From: Bordetella sp. BOR01
Lineage (GTDB): Bacteria; Pseudomonadota; Gammaproteobacteria; Burkholderiales; Burkholderiaceae_B
DNA length: 64,000 nucleotides
NCBI RefSeq assembly: GCF_019218885.1
Contig: NZ_JAHUWT010000001.1
Location: forward strand, 372,001 to 436,000
Direction of reading: 5' to 3'
In this document: positions 24,937 through 33,737 of the stretch, one piece after another
How positions within the stretch are numbered: position 1 is the first letter of the stretch
How the letters are laid out: every line of letters starts with the position of its first letter
Notes under the pieces: generated by a model
What the model saw: the letters and a program-made list of their open reading frames with translations, nothing else
Database searches by the model: none
Told to the model about the DNA's origin: nothing
Program-made: the position numbers and the translations under genes

Positions 24937-26040
24937 ATGACCGGTCCCAGCCCCTCGTCCGCGCGCGCCGCATCCCCCGCCAGGCGCCATCTCATCAAGG
25001 CAGCGGGTGCTGCCGTCCTTGGCGCGCTGCCAGGCATCGTACGGGCCCAGCCGCTGCGCAAGGTGCGTTTCGGCCTGCCTTACGTGCCCCAGGGAAGTAC
25101 GCTGTATCCCCAGGTGGCCCAGCAGGGCGGCATCTGGCGCAAGCGGGGCCTGGACGTGGAACTGTTCAGTCACAAGGGGTCCTTTCCCGCGCTGCAAGGC
25201 GTGGCGTCGGACAAACTGGACTTCGCCATTTCGCAGTTTCCCTCTCTGGTACTGAGCGCGGCCAAAGGTCTGCCGCTGCGCGGCATTGCCATCACCTCGT
25301 ATACCAATGGCTGGGCCGTGGGCCTGCGTGACGATAGTTCCATTCGCAAGCCGGGCGATCTGGCTGGCCGGACTGTCGGCCGTACCCTGACGACCAGCGA
25401 CAGTATTTTCCTGCCTGAATACCTGCGCCGCTCCGGTGTCGACCCGGAGAGCATCAAGTCCGTCAACTTCGACAATAGCACCCAGGCCGTCATCAACAAG
25501 TTGGCAGACGCCAACAGCACGGTGATCGGCAGTTCAGCGCCGGTCTACCTTTCCCAGGGTACCCAACCACGCTATTTGCCCTATGGCGCGGTCGGCCTGG
25601 AAACCTACGGCCACGTGCTTGCAGTCAAGAGCTCCCTGCTCGATTCGGATCCTGAACTGGTGCGCGACATCACGGAAGGCCTGCTTGAAGGCATCAAGGT
25701 GGCACTGACCGAGCCAGGCCGTGCACTCGACCTGTTCTTCAAGGCCGCGCCCGAGGTGCGCCTGTCGTCCACCGGCGCGGAGTTCACCAGAATCGGTCTC
25801 GGCCTGTACCAGTACATCGGCGATTCGGCCCCTGCGCGCCAGCATGGCCTGGGGTCGGCCGATGCAGCGGCGCTGAAGGAATATTCCGAGCTCATCGTCA
25901 AATTCCTGGCTGAACCCAACACGCCCGTACCCTCTATCGACCAGGTGTTCGACCTTCGCTACGTGGGCAAGACGACGCTGACCGCCCAACAGTGGGCGGC
26001 GGCGCAGCAGCGTGCGCAGCCGTACGCCATTTATTACTGA
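24937..26040 (+). CDS. ABC transporter substrate-binding protein, SsuA/NMT1-like
   Basis: A 367-residue periplasmic binding protein starting at ATG 24937. The leader has a twin arginine before a hydrophobic stretch (SPARRHLIKAAGAAVLGALP), ending near VRA-QPL, so Tat export is possible. The mature part contains VRFGLPYVPQGSTLYPQVAQ, DFAISQFPSLVLSAAKGLPL and DLAGRTVGRTLTTSDSIFLP, the SsuA/NrtA pattern. The ligand is probably a sulfonate, an amine-carboxylate or a similar small anion that the flanking monooxygenases attack; sequence alone does not decide. Confidence 0.91.
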   Translation: MTGPSPSSARAASPARRHLIKAAGAAVLGALPGIVRAQPLRKVRFGLPYVPQGSTLYPQVAQQGGIWRKRGLDVELFSHKGSFPALQGVASDKLDFAISQFPSLVLSAAKGLPLRGIAITSYTNGWAVGLRDDSSIRKPGDLAGRTVGRTLTTSDSIFLPEYLRRSGVDPESIKSVNFDNSTQAVINKLADANSTVIGSSAPVYLSQGTQPRYLPYGAVGLETYGHVLAVKSSLLDSDPELVRDITEGLLEGIKVALTEPGRALDLFFKAAPEVRLSSTGAEFTRIGLGLYQYIGDSAPARQHGLGSADAAALKEYSELIVKFLAEPNTPVPSIDQVFDLRYVGKTTLTAQQWAAAQQRAQPYAIYY

Positions 26041-26094
26041 GCGCAGCCTTTGCATGAGGGGGGTGCGCAGCGCACCGTGCCTCGCCTGACAACG

Positions 26095-27435
26095 ATGACT
26101 ACATCCAAGCGCACGATCCGGCTGGGTTTGTTTCTTTTGGCCGATGGACACCATGTGGCCGCTTGGCGCCGCCCTGGCCGGCGTTCCAATCCGGCAACGG
26201 ACTTCAACCATTATCTGGAAATCGCACGCCAGGCGGAAACCGGTTATTTCGACTTCCTTTTCGTGGCCGACTTCCTTGGCGTACGCACCACCGACCCGAC
26301 GGCAATCAGCCGCACGGCGCGCACGCTGAGCCTGGACCCGTTCACATTGCTGTCGGCGCTGGCCGCGACGACGCAGCATATCGGCCTGATTGGCACCGCC
26401 TCCACGACCTATAACGAACCGTTCCATGTGGCGCGCAAGTTTGCATCGCTGGACATAATCAGCCAGGGCCGCTCGGGCTGGAACCTCGTCACTTCGCAGA
26501 ACGATCCCGAGGCCTGGAACTTCGGGCACGAAAGCCACGCCGCCCATGCGTCGCGTTACGACCGGGCCAGCGAGTTCGCCGACGTGGTGCTGGGCCTGTG
26601 GGACAGTTGGCAGGCCGGCGCCATGCGGGATGATGCGGCCACTGGAATTTTCCTGGACCCCGAAGGCATGAAAGTGCTGGGCCACCGGGGTACGCATTTC
26701 TCGGTTCGCGGTCCGCTGGACGTCGCACCCTCGCCGCAGGGGCGGCCGATCGTGGTGCAGGCAGGTTCTTCCGACACGGGTATCGCACTGGCCGTACGTA
26801 CGGCCGACATCGTGTTCACTGCCCAGCCCTCGGCGGGCACGGCCAAGGCGTTCTATGCCAAGGTGAAAGCCCGCGCCGCCGAAGCCGGCCGCGACCCGGG
26901 CAGCGTCCTGGTCATGCCCGGCGTGGCGCCGGTGATAGGCCAGTCCCGGAGCCACGCCCAGGAATTGAAAGACGAGCTGGACGCTCTGGTTCACCCCGCC
27001 GTTGGACACCACCTGCTGTACAACGCCACCGGTGGCCTGGACCTGTTGGCCTATTCCCCGGATTCGCCCTTGCCCGATATCCTGCCCGAAACCAACGGCA
27101 GCAAGAGCCGGCAGCAGGTGCTGCTGGAAGTCGCGCGCCGCGACAAACTCACCATCCGGCAGCTTTACCTGATGCTGGCCGGTGCCCGCGGCCATCGCTA
27201 TGTCATCGGGACAGCGCAAGACGTGGCCGACGAGCTCGAGCACATGCATCGCGACGAGCAGGCCGATGGCTTCAACATCATGCCGTTGACCCTGCCCGAG
27301 GGGTTGGGCGATTTTGTTCGAGAAGTGGTCCCGGAATTGCAACGCCGGCACTTGGTTCGCACTGCCTACAAGGGCCGGCATCTGAGAGAGAGCCTGGGTC
27401 TGGGGGCACCGCATCGGGTTTCCCCCGCGGCTTGA
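26095..27435 (+). CDS. LLM-class flavin-dependent monooxygenase, NtaA-like (2)
   Basis: A 446-residue enzyme of the same family as the first gene of the operon, but clearly a different subgroup. It has IRLGLFLLADGHHVAAWRRP, TGYFDFLFVADFLGV, ISQGRSGWNLVTSQNDPEAW, SDTGIALAVRTADIVFTAQP and EQADGFNIMPLTLPEGLGDF. I start at ATG 26095; the TTG at 26050 would add an unlike leader. Two members in one operon could act on successive steps or on different bonds of the imported compound. Both need reduced FMN supplied from elsewhere. Confidence 0.9.
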   Translation: MTTSKRTIRLGLFLLADGHHVAAWRRPGRRSNPATDFNHYLEIARQAETGYFDFLFVADFLGVRTTDPTAISRTARTLSLDPFTLLSALAATTQHIGLIGTASTTYNEPFHVARKFASLDIISQGRSGWNLVTSQNDPEAWNFGHESHAAHASRYDRASEFADVVLGLWDSWQAGAMRDDAATGIFLDPEGMKVLGHRGTHFSVRGPLDVAPSPQGRPIVVQAGSSDTGIALAVRTADIVFTAQPSAGTAKAFYAKVKARAAEAGRDPGSVLVMPGVAPVIGQSRSHAQELKDELDALVHPAVGHHLLYNATGGLDLLAYSPDSPLPDILPETNGSKSRQQVLLEVARRDKLTIRQLYLMLAGARGHRYVIGTAQDVADELEHMHRDEQADGFNIMPLTLPEGLGDFVREVVPELQRRHLVRTAYKGRHLRESLGLGAPHRVSPAA

Positions 27436-28106
27436 TTTCGATGGTGGTTGCTGGAATAAAAAAATCCCTTGCTCAAGGCAATCGGTGCCTGTTAAGAGGC
27501 GCCCCGGCAACCTGGGAAAACTCCTAAACTACAGATATGCACCGACTTGTGTGTGAATCACTCGACGGCCACCTTCGAGCATCGGCACCTCGATCTCTTG
27601 GGAAATGCCATGCTTGGACTGACAATGCGGGCGCGACGCCATCTCGAGATTCAAGAACAAGAAGGCGCCGCTGTTCCAGTGGCCTGTAAATCAAACTCGA
27701 GATTGCGTCGGCGGCTTTAAAGCGGCCCCTTCTGGTCAGATGGGGCTTACCTGTTCTTTCCCACTAGATTTTGGGAGAGCGATACAGAGTATCCATGCTC
27801 TAGTACTTGTAATGTGGAGCCCGAAGAGTTTGGTTGTTTTCAGAGGGCTGGATGAAGCGATTTTTCAGGCGGGATTTTCGGAGCCAAAGAGGCCGGGTAG
27901 CGGGCGAGAGGTGATTGGGCGGTCGGAGCTGTTGGGGCGGCGGGGTAAAAAGTAGGGTGTCTGCGTCGACCGTCTCGGCCAGTTCCGCTTCGGCATAGGA
28001 ATTTTTGAGATGCAGGCTGATGTTGTCCGCCAAGGTATCGAACAGCGCTGCCATCCAATCATTGCAGGCATTCAACACCGGTATGGCTCTGTGCCTCTGT
28101 CGACGC
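27436..28106. other. 670-base intergenic region, possible gene remnant
   Basis: The region has no intact gene. On the minus strand between about 27800 and 28100 one frame reads like protein (VLNACNDWMAALFDTLADNI, SLHLKNSYAEAELAETV), but it lacks a start and a ribosome site and its continuation runs through the racemase gene in another frame, so I treat it as a possible decayed gene of unknown type. A weak CCTTG-AG-CAAGG stem near 27470 followed by T on the minus strand may be a terminator. Confidence 0.4.
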
Positions 28107-29309
28107 TCAGAGGGCGCTTGAAATAGCAGCGGAAGAAACGCCCCACGCCAGTGCCCATTCCCGGGCATCCTCTTCTCGCGCTGGCGATAAAGGTTCGACA
28201 GGCGGGGTGGCATTGAAGCGCGGTGCGGGCGCGGGCTGGGTAATGCCGTCCACGGTGATAAAACTGTTGCGCGCCGCATGGTGTGGATGGCGCGCCGCCT
28301 CGTCTGGCGCGAGCACAGGTGCAAAGCAGCTGTCGGTCCCTTCGAGCGCTTGACACCACTCACTGCGCGTGCGCTTGACGAATATCTCGGTAAAACGCTT
28401 TCGCAATTCAGGCCAGCTGACGCGATCATCAAATGCCGGAAGCCCTTCTACGTCGGCGCCGGCGGCGCGCAATTTGTCAACGAGCACGCGTTGAAACTTC
28501 GTCTCTATCGGTGCAATGGAAACGTAGGCATCGTCCGCGCATCGATACACGTCATAGAAGGGCGCTCCAGAGTCGAGGAGATTCGTTCCACGAGGTCCAT
28601 TGTGCAATCCGGCCGCATACAGTCCGTGAAACGGTGTCATCAGTGCATTGACGCCGTCAATCATTGCAGCATCTACAACTTGGCCCTGGCCGCCGTTGCG
28701 CACGTGCAGGATCCCGGCCAGCAGGCCCATCGCCAACAACATCGCGCCGCCCGCGTAGTCGCCAAGAAGATTGAGCGGTGGCGTGGGGGGGTGATGCTTA
28801 CGGCCCATCGCGTACAGCGCTCCCGTCAATGCGATGTAGTTAAGGTCGTGGCCAGCAGCCTGAGCCAATGGTCCCTCTTGGCCGAAGCCGGTGACACGAC
28901 CATAGATCAGGGTGGGATTGTCTTGCAGACACGCTTCAGGGCCAAGCCCCAGCCGCTCCATGGTTTGCGGACGAAACCCTTCTATCAGCGCGTCGGCTCG
29001 ACTTACCAACTCACGAGCAAGTCGAAGGCCTTGGATGCTCTTCAGGTCTAACTTCATTGTGCGCTTGCCACGCAAGACAAGGTCGTACTGAGCCGGCCGC
29101 TCGATGCCAAGTCCGCTAGGCTTCTTGCGATCGATGCGGATCACATTCGCGCCCAGGTCGGCCAACAGCATGCCACATAATGGCCCCGGCCCGACGCCGG
29201 CAAACTCGACGACCCGCAAGCCTGCCAAAGGACCGCCTGGGATCGTAGGTCGACCGCCGCTTGGCTGCGTACTGGATCCCGCTCTTTCAGAATGTGTGTA
29301 GGCTTCCAA
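28107..29309 (-). CDS. alpha-methylacyl-CoA racemase-like (CaiB/BaiF fold)
   Basis: A 400-residue type III CoA-transferase-fold protein. The residues that define alpha-methylacyl-CoA racemase are present: the His-Asp pair in AAGHDLNYIALTGALYAMG and the second aspartate in LNLLGDYAGGAMLLAMGLLA. It therefore more likely epimerises branched acyl-CoA than transfers CoA. The start is TTG 29309, placed six bases after AAGGAG; the frame extends further upstream but would run into the next gene without need. It is the last gene of the minus-strand acyl-CoA operon. Confidence 0.87.
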   Translation of the reverse strand: MEAYTHSERAGSSTQPSGGRPTIPGGPLAGLRVVEFAGVGPGPLCGMLLADLGANVIRIDRKKPSGLGIERPAQYDLVLRGKRTMKLDLKSIQGLRLARELVSRADALIEGFRPQTMERLGLGPEACLQDNPTLIYGRVTGFGQEGPLAQAAGHDLNYIALTGALYAMGRKHHPPTPPLNLLGDYAGGAMLLAMGLLAGILHVRNGGQGQVVDAAMIDGVNALMTPFHGLYAAGLHNGPRGTNLLDSGAPFYDVYRCADDAYVSIAPIETKFQRVLVDKLRAAGADVEGLPAFDDRVSWPELRKRFTEIFVKRTRSEWCQALEGTDSCFAPVLAPDEAARHPHHAARNSFITVDGITQPAPAPRFNATPPVEPLSPAREEDAREWALAWGVSSAAISSAL

Positions 29310-29412
29310 AACTTCTCCTTGCGTTACGCGGCACCGCACCCAACCTGGATCGCCTGACGGCCGTTCCGCTGCCCCTGACGCGACGACAGTAGCCGCCGAG
29401 GCAAGGAAGCGC

Positions 29413-30678
29413 TCAAACGACCCCGCTGGCCTTAAGCGTTGCCAGACGCTCTGCACTCATTCCCGGCAAATGGCCAAGTACCTCGTCGTTGTGCTCACCA
29501 AGCGTTGGTGGAGCAATGTCGTAAGAGATGGGATTGCACGTCATCCGCATCGGACTGGTCAGTAGAGGGATCTCTCCCAAGCGCGCGTGACGGGTGCGCG
29601 CTACATTGCCACGTGCGTTCACCTGAGGATCTTCGAACACGCTCTTGAGGTCATTGATTTGCGCGCAAGGTACCCCCCGTGCTTCCAATGCCGAAACCCA
29701 GTGTGCAGACTCGCGAGAGGCGAGGATCGGAGAGATGATCTGATCCAGCCTGGCCGCATTTCGCACGCGCTCAGGCGATGTAGCGAACTGCGCATCGGCC
29801 GGCAAATCGTCTCGGCCGATCTCGGCGCATAATTTGATGAACTGGCGATCGTTGCCGATAAGCAGGACGATCGATCCGTCCGACGCCTCAAATTTCCCGC
29901 TCGGGTAGGTCACCGGGTTCGAGTTGCCCACTCGCTGCGGCACGATGCCGGATGCGAGATAGTTCACACCAAAATAGGACAATGCAGACACTTCCACGTC
30001 GAGCAAGGCGAGGTCGATGTATTGCCCCTTTCCTGTTGCGTCGCGTTGACGCAAAGCTGCAACAACCGCCAAGGCGCCATAGATGCCCGTCATGAAATCG
30101 ATGACGGGCACGCCGGCGCGCAAAGGGCCGGCTCCTGGCAATCCGTCTCTCTCTCCGGTGACGCTCATTAACCCACCGATGGCCTGCATAATTGTGTCGT
30201 ACCCCGCACGTAGACGGTATGGGCCAGTCTGACCAAAACCAGTGATAGAGCAATAGACGATGCGTGGGTTGATCTCTTTGATCTGCTCATAACCCAAGCC
30301 GTAGCGCGTTAGCGTGCCTGTCTTGTAGTTTTCGATCAGAACATCAGCATCGGCGATCAGGTCCTGCACAAGCTTTGCGCCATCGGGACGCGCGAAGTCA
30401 ATGGTCACGGATTTCTTGCCTCGATTCGCAGCGCAGAACGGCGCGGAAAGACGCTCTCCGGAGGATTCAAAAGATGGTTCCCAGTTTCTGCTGTCGTCGC
30501 CTTCTCCGGGGCGCTCAATCTTTACCACCTCTGCGCCAAGATCTGCAAGATGCTGTGCCGCCAACGGGCCAGCGAGCAATCTTGCCATATCAATAACGCG
30601 AACACCGTCAAGGGCGCGAACGGCTTCACCCCCTTGTTGAACATCGCCAGGCGTAGCGGCGGCGCTTCTAGTTGGCAT
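29413..30678 (-). CDS. CaiB/BaiF family CoA transferase
   Basis: A 421-residue formyl-CoA:oxalate/succinyl-CoA-type transferase. Motifs are LDGVRVIDMARLLAGPLAAQ, LADLGAEVVKIERPGEGDD, NRGKKSVTIDF, YCSITGFGQTGPY and the catalytic aspartate at about residue 161 in RAGYDTIMQAIGGLMSVTG. It would move CoA from a donor (probably succinyl-CoA or acetyl-CoA) to the carboxylate brought in by the neighbouring Bug receptors, making it ready for the racemase and the crotonase. ATG 30678 with GGGAGAAAG. Confidence 0.92.
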   Translation of the reverse strand: MPTRSAAATPGDVQQGGEAVRALDGVRVIDMARLLAGPLAAQHLADLGAEVVKIERPGEGDDSRNWEPSFESSGERLSAPFCAANRGKKSVTIDFARPDGAKLVQDLIADADVLIENYKTGTLTRYGLGYEQIKEINPRIVYCSITGFGQTGPYRLRAGYDTIMQAIGGLMSVTGERDGLPGAGPLRAGVPVIDFMTGIYGALAVVAALRQRDATGKGQYIDLALLDVEVSALSYFGVNYLASGIVPQRVGNSNPVTYPSGKFEASDGSIVLLIGNDRQFIKLCAEIGRDDLPADAQFATSPERVRNAARLDQIISPILASRESAHWVSALEARGVPCAQINDLKSVFEDPQVNARGNVARTRHARLGEIPLLTSPMRMTCNPISYDIAPPTLGEHNDEVLGHLPGMSAERLATLKASGVV

Positions 30679-30723
30679 TAAACTTTCTCCCGTAAATAGT
30701 AGTAGTACACGAGCCTAACGAAG

Positions 30724-31692
30724 TCAGATAGATACACCGCTGGCTTTGATGATGGGCGTCCATCGCGCTATTTCAGCAGCGATAAACCGAGCCGAGCGAA
30801 CCGGGTCGGGATCGGCTACCGGCTCGATCCCCATCTTCGAAAGCGATTCGGCCAACTCTGGGTCAGACATCACCTTGCGGGTCGCTTCTGTCAATCTATG
30901 CAGGACTGCGGGGGGTACCCTGGCAGGCATTGCGACATGATTGACGGTCACGGCAGACGAGTCAGGGATTCCCGATTCGATTGTTGTTGGTATCTCCGGC
31001 GCACTTGCCGATCGCTGCTCTCCGAGCGTGGCTATGATCCGTAGCTTGCCGGCCTGATGCTGCGGCAGCGCTGTTCCAAACGTATCGCACAGGAAATCAA
31101 TCTGCCCGGACATCAATGCCACCTGGGCTGGATTTGTTCCCCGAAAGGGTATGTGAAGCGCATCCAGACCCGCCCGAAGTTTGAGAAGCTCTCCTGCAAG
31201 ATGATTGATACTGCCCGGTCCTGCGGAACCGAATGTGTACTTGCCTGGAGCGCCACGAACGAGCTTTAGGAAATCCTGGAAATTCTGGGCTGGAAGATCT
31301 GGGCGTACTGCCAGAACCAGGGGTACCACACCCACTATGAACATTGAGAAGTCTTTCAATGGATCGTAAGGGCACTGACGAAGCATCAAGGGGCTTGTCA
31401 CATGGGATGACGACGTTCCGAATAGCAGGGTGTAGCCATCCGGCAGCGCCTTGGCCACTGCGTTGGCACCCAAGGTCGTGCCAGCGCCAGCCCGGTTTTC
31501 TACAACGACAGGCTGGCCCACTATTTCGCGAAGCCTCTCCGCATACCGGCGCGCGAACACGTCGGTCGGTCCACCGGCGGGCGCTGGAACCACCAATTTG
31601 ATTAGCCGGGTTGGGTAAGTTCCCTGTGCACGTGCTGTGGAGGAAAGTATGCCGATCGCCGCCGCGGCCAGCAGGGCCTGTCGCCTTTGCAT
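30724..31692 (-). CDS. Bug-type periplasmic receptor, tandem copy A
   Basis: A 322-residue receptor with signal peptide MQRRQALLAAAAIGILSSTA. Motifs are IKLVVPAPAGGPTDVFARRY, VVVENRAGAGTTLG and PDGYTLLFGTSSSHVTSPLM. It is closely similar, along the whole length, to the neighbouring receptor at 31736-32713, so the pair arose by tandem duplication. The pocket segment differs slightly (PAPAGG here, PYSAGG in the other copy), which could mean related but different ligands. ATG 31692 with AGGAG. Confidence 0.92.
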   Translation of the reverse strand: MQRRQALLAAAAIGILSSTARAQGTYPTRLIKLVVPAPAGGPTDVFARRYAERLREIVGQPVVVENRAGAGTTLGANAVAKALPDGYTLLFGTSSSHVTSPLMLRQCPYDPLKDFSMFIVGVVPLVLAVRPDLPAQNFQDFLKLVRGAPGKYTFGSAGPGSINHLAGELLKLRAGLDALHIPFRGTNPAQVALMSGQIDFLCDTFGTALPQHQAGKLRIIATLGEQRSASAPEIPTTIESGIPDSSAVTVNHVAMPARVPPAVLHRLTEATRKVMSDPELAESLSKMGIEPVADPDPVRSARFIAAEIARWTPIIKASGVSI

Positions 31693-31735
31693 GTTTGTCT
31701 CCTTTTATTCGTTCTGGATTTTGGGCGACATCGCC

Positions 31736-32713
31736 TCAGATAGATACACCCGTGGCCTTGACGATAGGTGCCCAGCGTGAGATTTCCGAAGCCACGAACT
31801 GCGCCGAGCTCACGGGATCTGTATTTGCGATAGGCTCGATACCCATCTTGGTCAGGGCATCCAGCATTGTTGGGTCGGCCATAACCTTCTTCGTTGCGTC
31901 CACCAACCTGGTAACGACACGCGCCGGAACCGTGGAAGGCATAGCCAGAAAGTTGACGGTCACGACCGATGAGTCGGGGATACCGGACTCGATAGTTGTG
32001 GGAATGTCAGGAGCGCTCGCCGACCGACGCTCGCTGAGTGTGGCAATGATCTTCAGTCTGCCTGCTTGCTGCTGTGGCATCGCAGATGCGACGGTATCAA
32101 ACAGAAAGTCGATCTGGCCAGCCATCAATGCCACCTGCGCCGGGTTCGTGCCTTGGAAGGGGACGTGCAAGGCATCAACGCCCGCGCGCATCTTCAGCAG
32201 TTCGCCAGCCAGATGATTGATGCTGCCCACACCTCCCGATCCGAACGTATACTTGCCGGGATTGGCATGCAACAGGTTCATGAAGTCCGTGAAGTTTTGT
32301 GCGGGAAGTCCCGTGCGTACCACCAGGACGAGTGGCAAGACTCCGATGTTGATGAGCGTGAAATCTTTCAACGGATCATAGGGCGGCTGGCGCAGCATCA
32401 GTGGACTTGTCACATGAGAAGAGGACGAGCCAAACAGCAGTGTGTAGCCATCAGGGGCCGCCTTCGCCACCGCGTTCGAGCCAATGGTTCCGCCAGCCCC
32501 GGTTCGGTTCTCGACAATGACGGGCTGCCCCAGCATTTCACCGACTTTCTCTGCGTATCGGCGGCCCACGACATCTGTTGGGCCTCCTGCGGAGTAGGGT
32601 ACGACAAGTTTCATTGGCCGACTCGGGAAAGCTTCCTGCGCACGTCCTACGCAAGGAATGAGCGCTACCGCGGCACCAGACGCGGCCGTCTGGAGGAATT
32701 CTCGCCTCAACAT
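31736..32713 (-). CDS. Bug-type periplasmic receptor, tandem copy B
   Basis: A 325-residue paralogue of the receptor just downstream, sharing long stretches such as DGYTLLFG-SSSHVTSPLML, GSINHLAGELLK and PTTIESGIPDSS. The signal peptide is MLRREFLQTAASGAAVALIP, with an RR that might allow Tat export. Clamp segment KLVVPYSAGGPTDVVGRRY. ATG 32713 with AGGAG. It lies second in the operon, after the crotonase and before copy A. Confidence 0.92.
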   Translation of the reverse strand: MLRREFLQTAASGAAVALIPCVGRAQEAFPSRPMKLVVPYSAGGPTDVVGRRYAEKVGEMLGQPVIVENRTGAGGTIGSNAVAKAAPDGYTLLFGSSSSHVTSPLMLRQPPYDPLKDFTLINIGVLPLVLVVRTGLPAQNFTDFMNLLHANPGKYTFGSGGVGSINHLAGELLKMRAGVDALHVPFQGTNPAQVALMAGQIDFLFDTVASAMPQQQAGRLKIIATLSERRSASAPDIPTTIESGIPDSSVVTVNFLAMPSTVPARVVTRLVDATKKVMADPTMLDALTKMGIEPIANTDPVSSAQFVASEISRWAPIVKATGVSI

Positions 32714-32763
32714 GTGTTGTCTCCTAAGTTTCTTCTATATTTTTCGAAGGGCGCTGTTGCCGA

Positions 32764-33561
32764 CTACACGGGTGACCATGCGGGAGCGCGCGACTCCAGG
32801 AATGCGGTCACGCCTTCGCGCGCGTCGGTCGAAAGAAGTCCGAAGCTGATGTTCTGAACGGCGCTGTCAATTCCAGCGCGCAGGCCGGCGTCCTCGCATT
32901 GCCAGATGAACTCCTTCGTGCGTCGCTGTGCTTCCGGACTTCCACGAAGAAGAGACGCCGTCAGGCGTTCAAGTTCATCCTCCAGCTGTTCCCTGGAAAC
33001 TGCCCGTGTCGCTATCCCGATCTCCACTGCTTCCTGCATTGGAACTCGACGCCCCGTCAGCAACAGATCCATCGCGTGCTTCCTGCCAATGCCGCGTATC
33101 AGCGCCATCACCGCAGGAGAGGGTGGAACGCCTCGATGCGCCTCCGGATAGCAAATGAACGCGTCCTTCTCGCCGATCACCAGATCGCACCAGCTGGCAA
33201 CCGTCGCACCAGCGCCGAACGCGTAACCCTCAATGACAGCCACCGTCGGTTTGGTGCAGAAGTAGACGGCCTCATTGAGGCGGCGAAGTCTCTGGTAGGT
33301 TTCCTCCGCAACGCTGATCGGGGCAGACTGCAGGGCAAGCAAATCTCGAAGTTCCCGACCCGCGCAGAAAATTCCGCCGGATCCGCGAAGGACGATGACC
33401 CGGCAGTCTGGGTTGCGAGCGCATTCCCCGAACAACTCAGTCAGCTGATCGATCAGCTGGTTGTTCAGGGCATTGCGATGTCCTGGATTGTCAATATATA
33501 TCGTCGTGGTGCCGTGCTTTCCCGCTTCGGCGAATGCCTTGCCGACCTGATTTTCCGACAT
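32764..33561 (-). CDS. enoyl-CoA hydratase/isomerase (crotonase) family protein
   Basis: A 265-residue crotonase-fold enzyme starting at ATG 33561 (AAGGAAG upstream). The CoA-binding and oxyanion segments are visible: IDNPGHRNALNNQLIDQL, FCAGRELRDLLAL, VIEGYAFGAGATVASWCDLV and AFICYPEAHRGVPPSPAVMA. The first catalytic glutamate of true hydratases (GGGxE) is replaced here (GAGATVASW), while an Asp/Glu near the second site remains (PEAHRG), so isomerase or hydrolase activity is possible. First gene of the minus-strand acyl-CoA operon, opposite the LysR gene. Confidence 0.88.
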   Translation of the reverse strand: MSENQVGKAFAEAGKHGTTTIYIDNPGHRNALNNQLIDQLTELFGECARNPDCRVIVLRGSGGIFCAGRELRDLLALQSAPISVAEETYQRLRRLNEAVYFCTKPTVAVIEGYAFGAGATVASWCDLVIGEKDAFICYPEAHRGVPPSPAVMALIRGIGRKHAMDLLLTGRRVPMQEAVEIGIATRAVSREQLEDELERLTASLLRGSPEAQRRTKEFIWQCEDAGLRAGIDSAVQNISFGLLSTDAREGVTAFLESRAPAWSPV

Positions 33562-33692
33562 GTCACTTCCTTCTAGGTCAGATTGCAAAGAGGAGGCGGT
33601 ACTTCCACTAGATCGATCTGGCTCGCTGTGTATGTGACGCCTCGTTCCTTACTATCTTGCAGTGCGCACCGTTAGTCGTCCAATCTCTTTTA

Positions 33693-33721
33693 GAATCGTC
33701 TGCGATTCCAATTTTGAATCG
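33693..33721. promoter_or_regulatory. alternating GAATCG/CGATTC repeats, likely LysR operator
   Basis: GAATCG (33693-33698), CGATTC (33703-33708) and GAATCG (33716-33721) form two overlapping inverted repeats; CGATTCCAATTTTGAATCG is a perfect 6-base-arm palindrome containing T-N11-A-like symmetry. The site ends just before the ribosome site of the lysR-type gene and faces the divergent crotonase operon, the usual place for a LysR autoregulatory and activation site. Confidence 0.6.
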
Positions 33722-33737
33722 ACGCTCGGAGGTACAG

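Noticed and set aside
25534-27510. Minus-strand open frame of 658 codons
   Set aside because: Antisense of the binding protein and the second monooxygenase, both of which carry clear family motifs.
27800-28432. Minus-strand 210-codon frame after the racemase gene
   Set aside because: Its first half overlaps the real racemase gene in another frame. Only the last part looks protein-like, so I note it as a possible remnant, not a gene.
28107-29309. A second ordinary CoA transferase
   Set aside because: The GHD and LLGDYAGG residues are those of alpha-methylacyl-CoA racemase; the call remains moderate.
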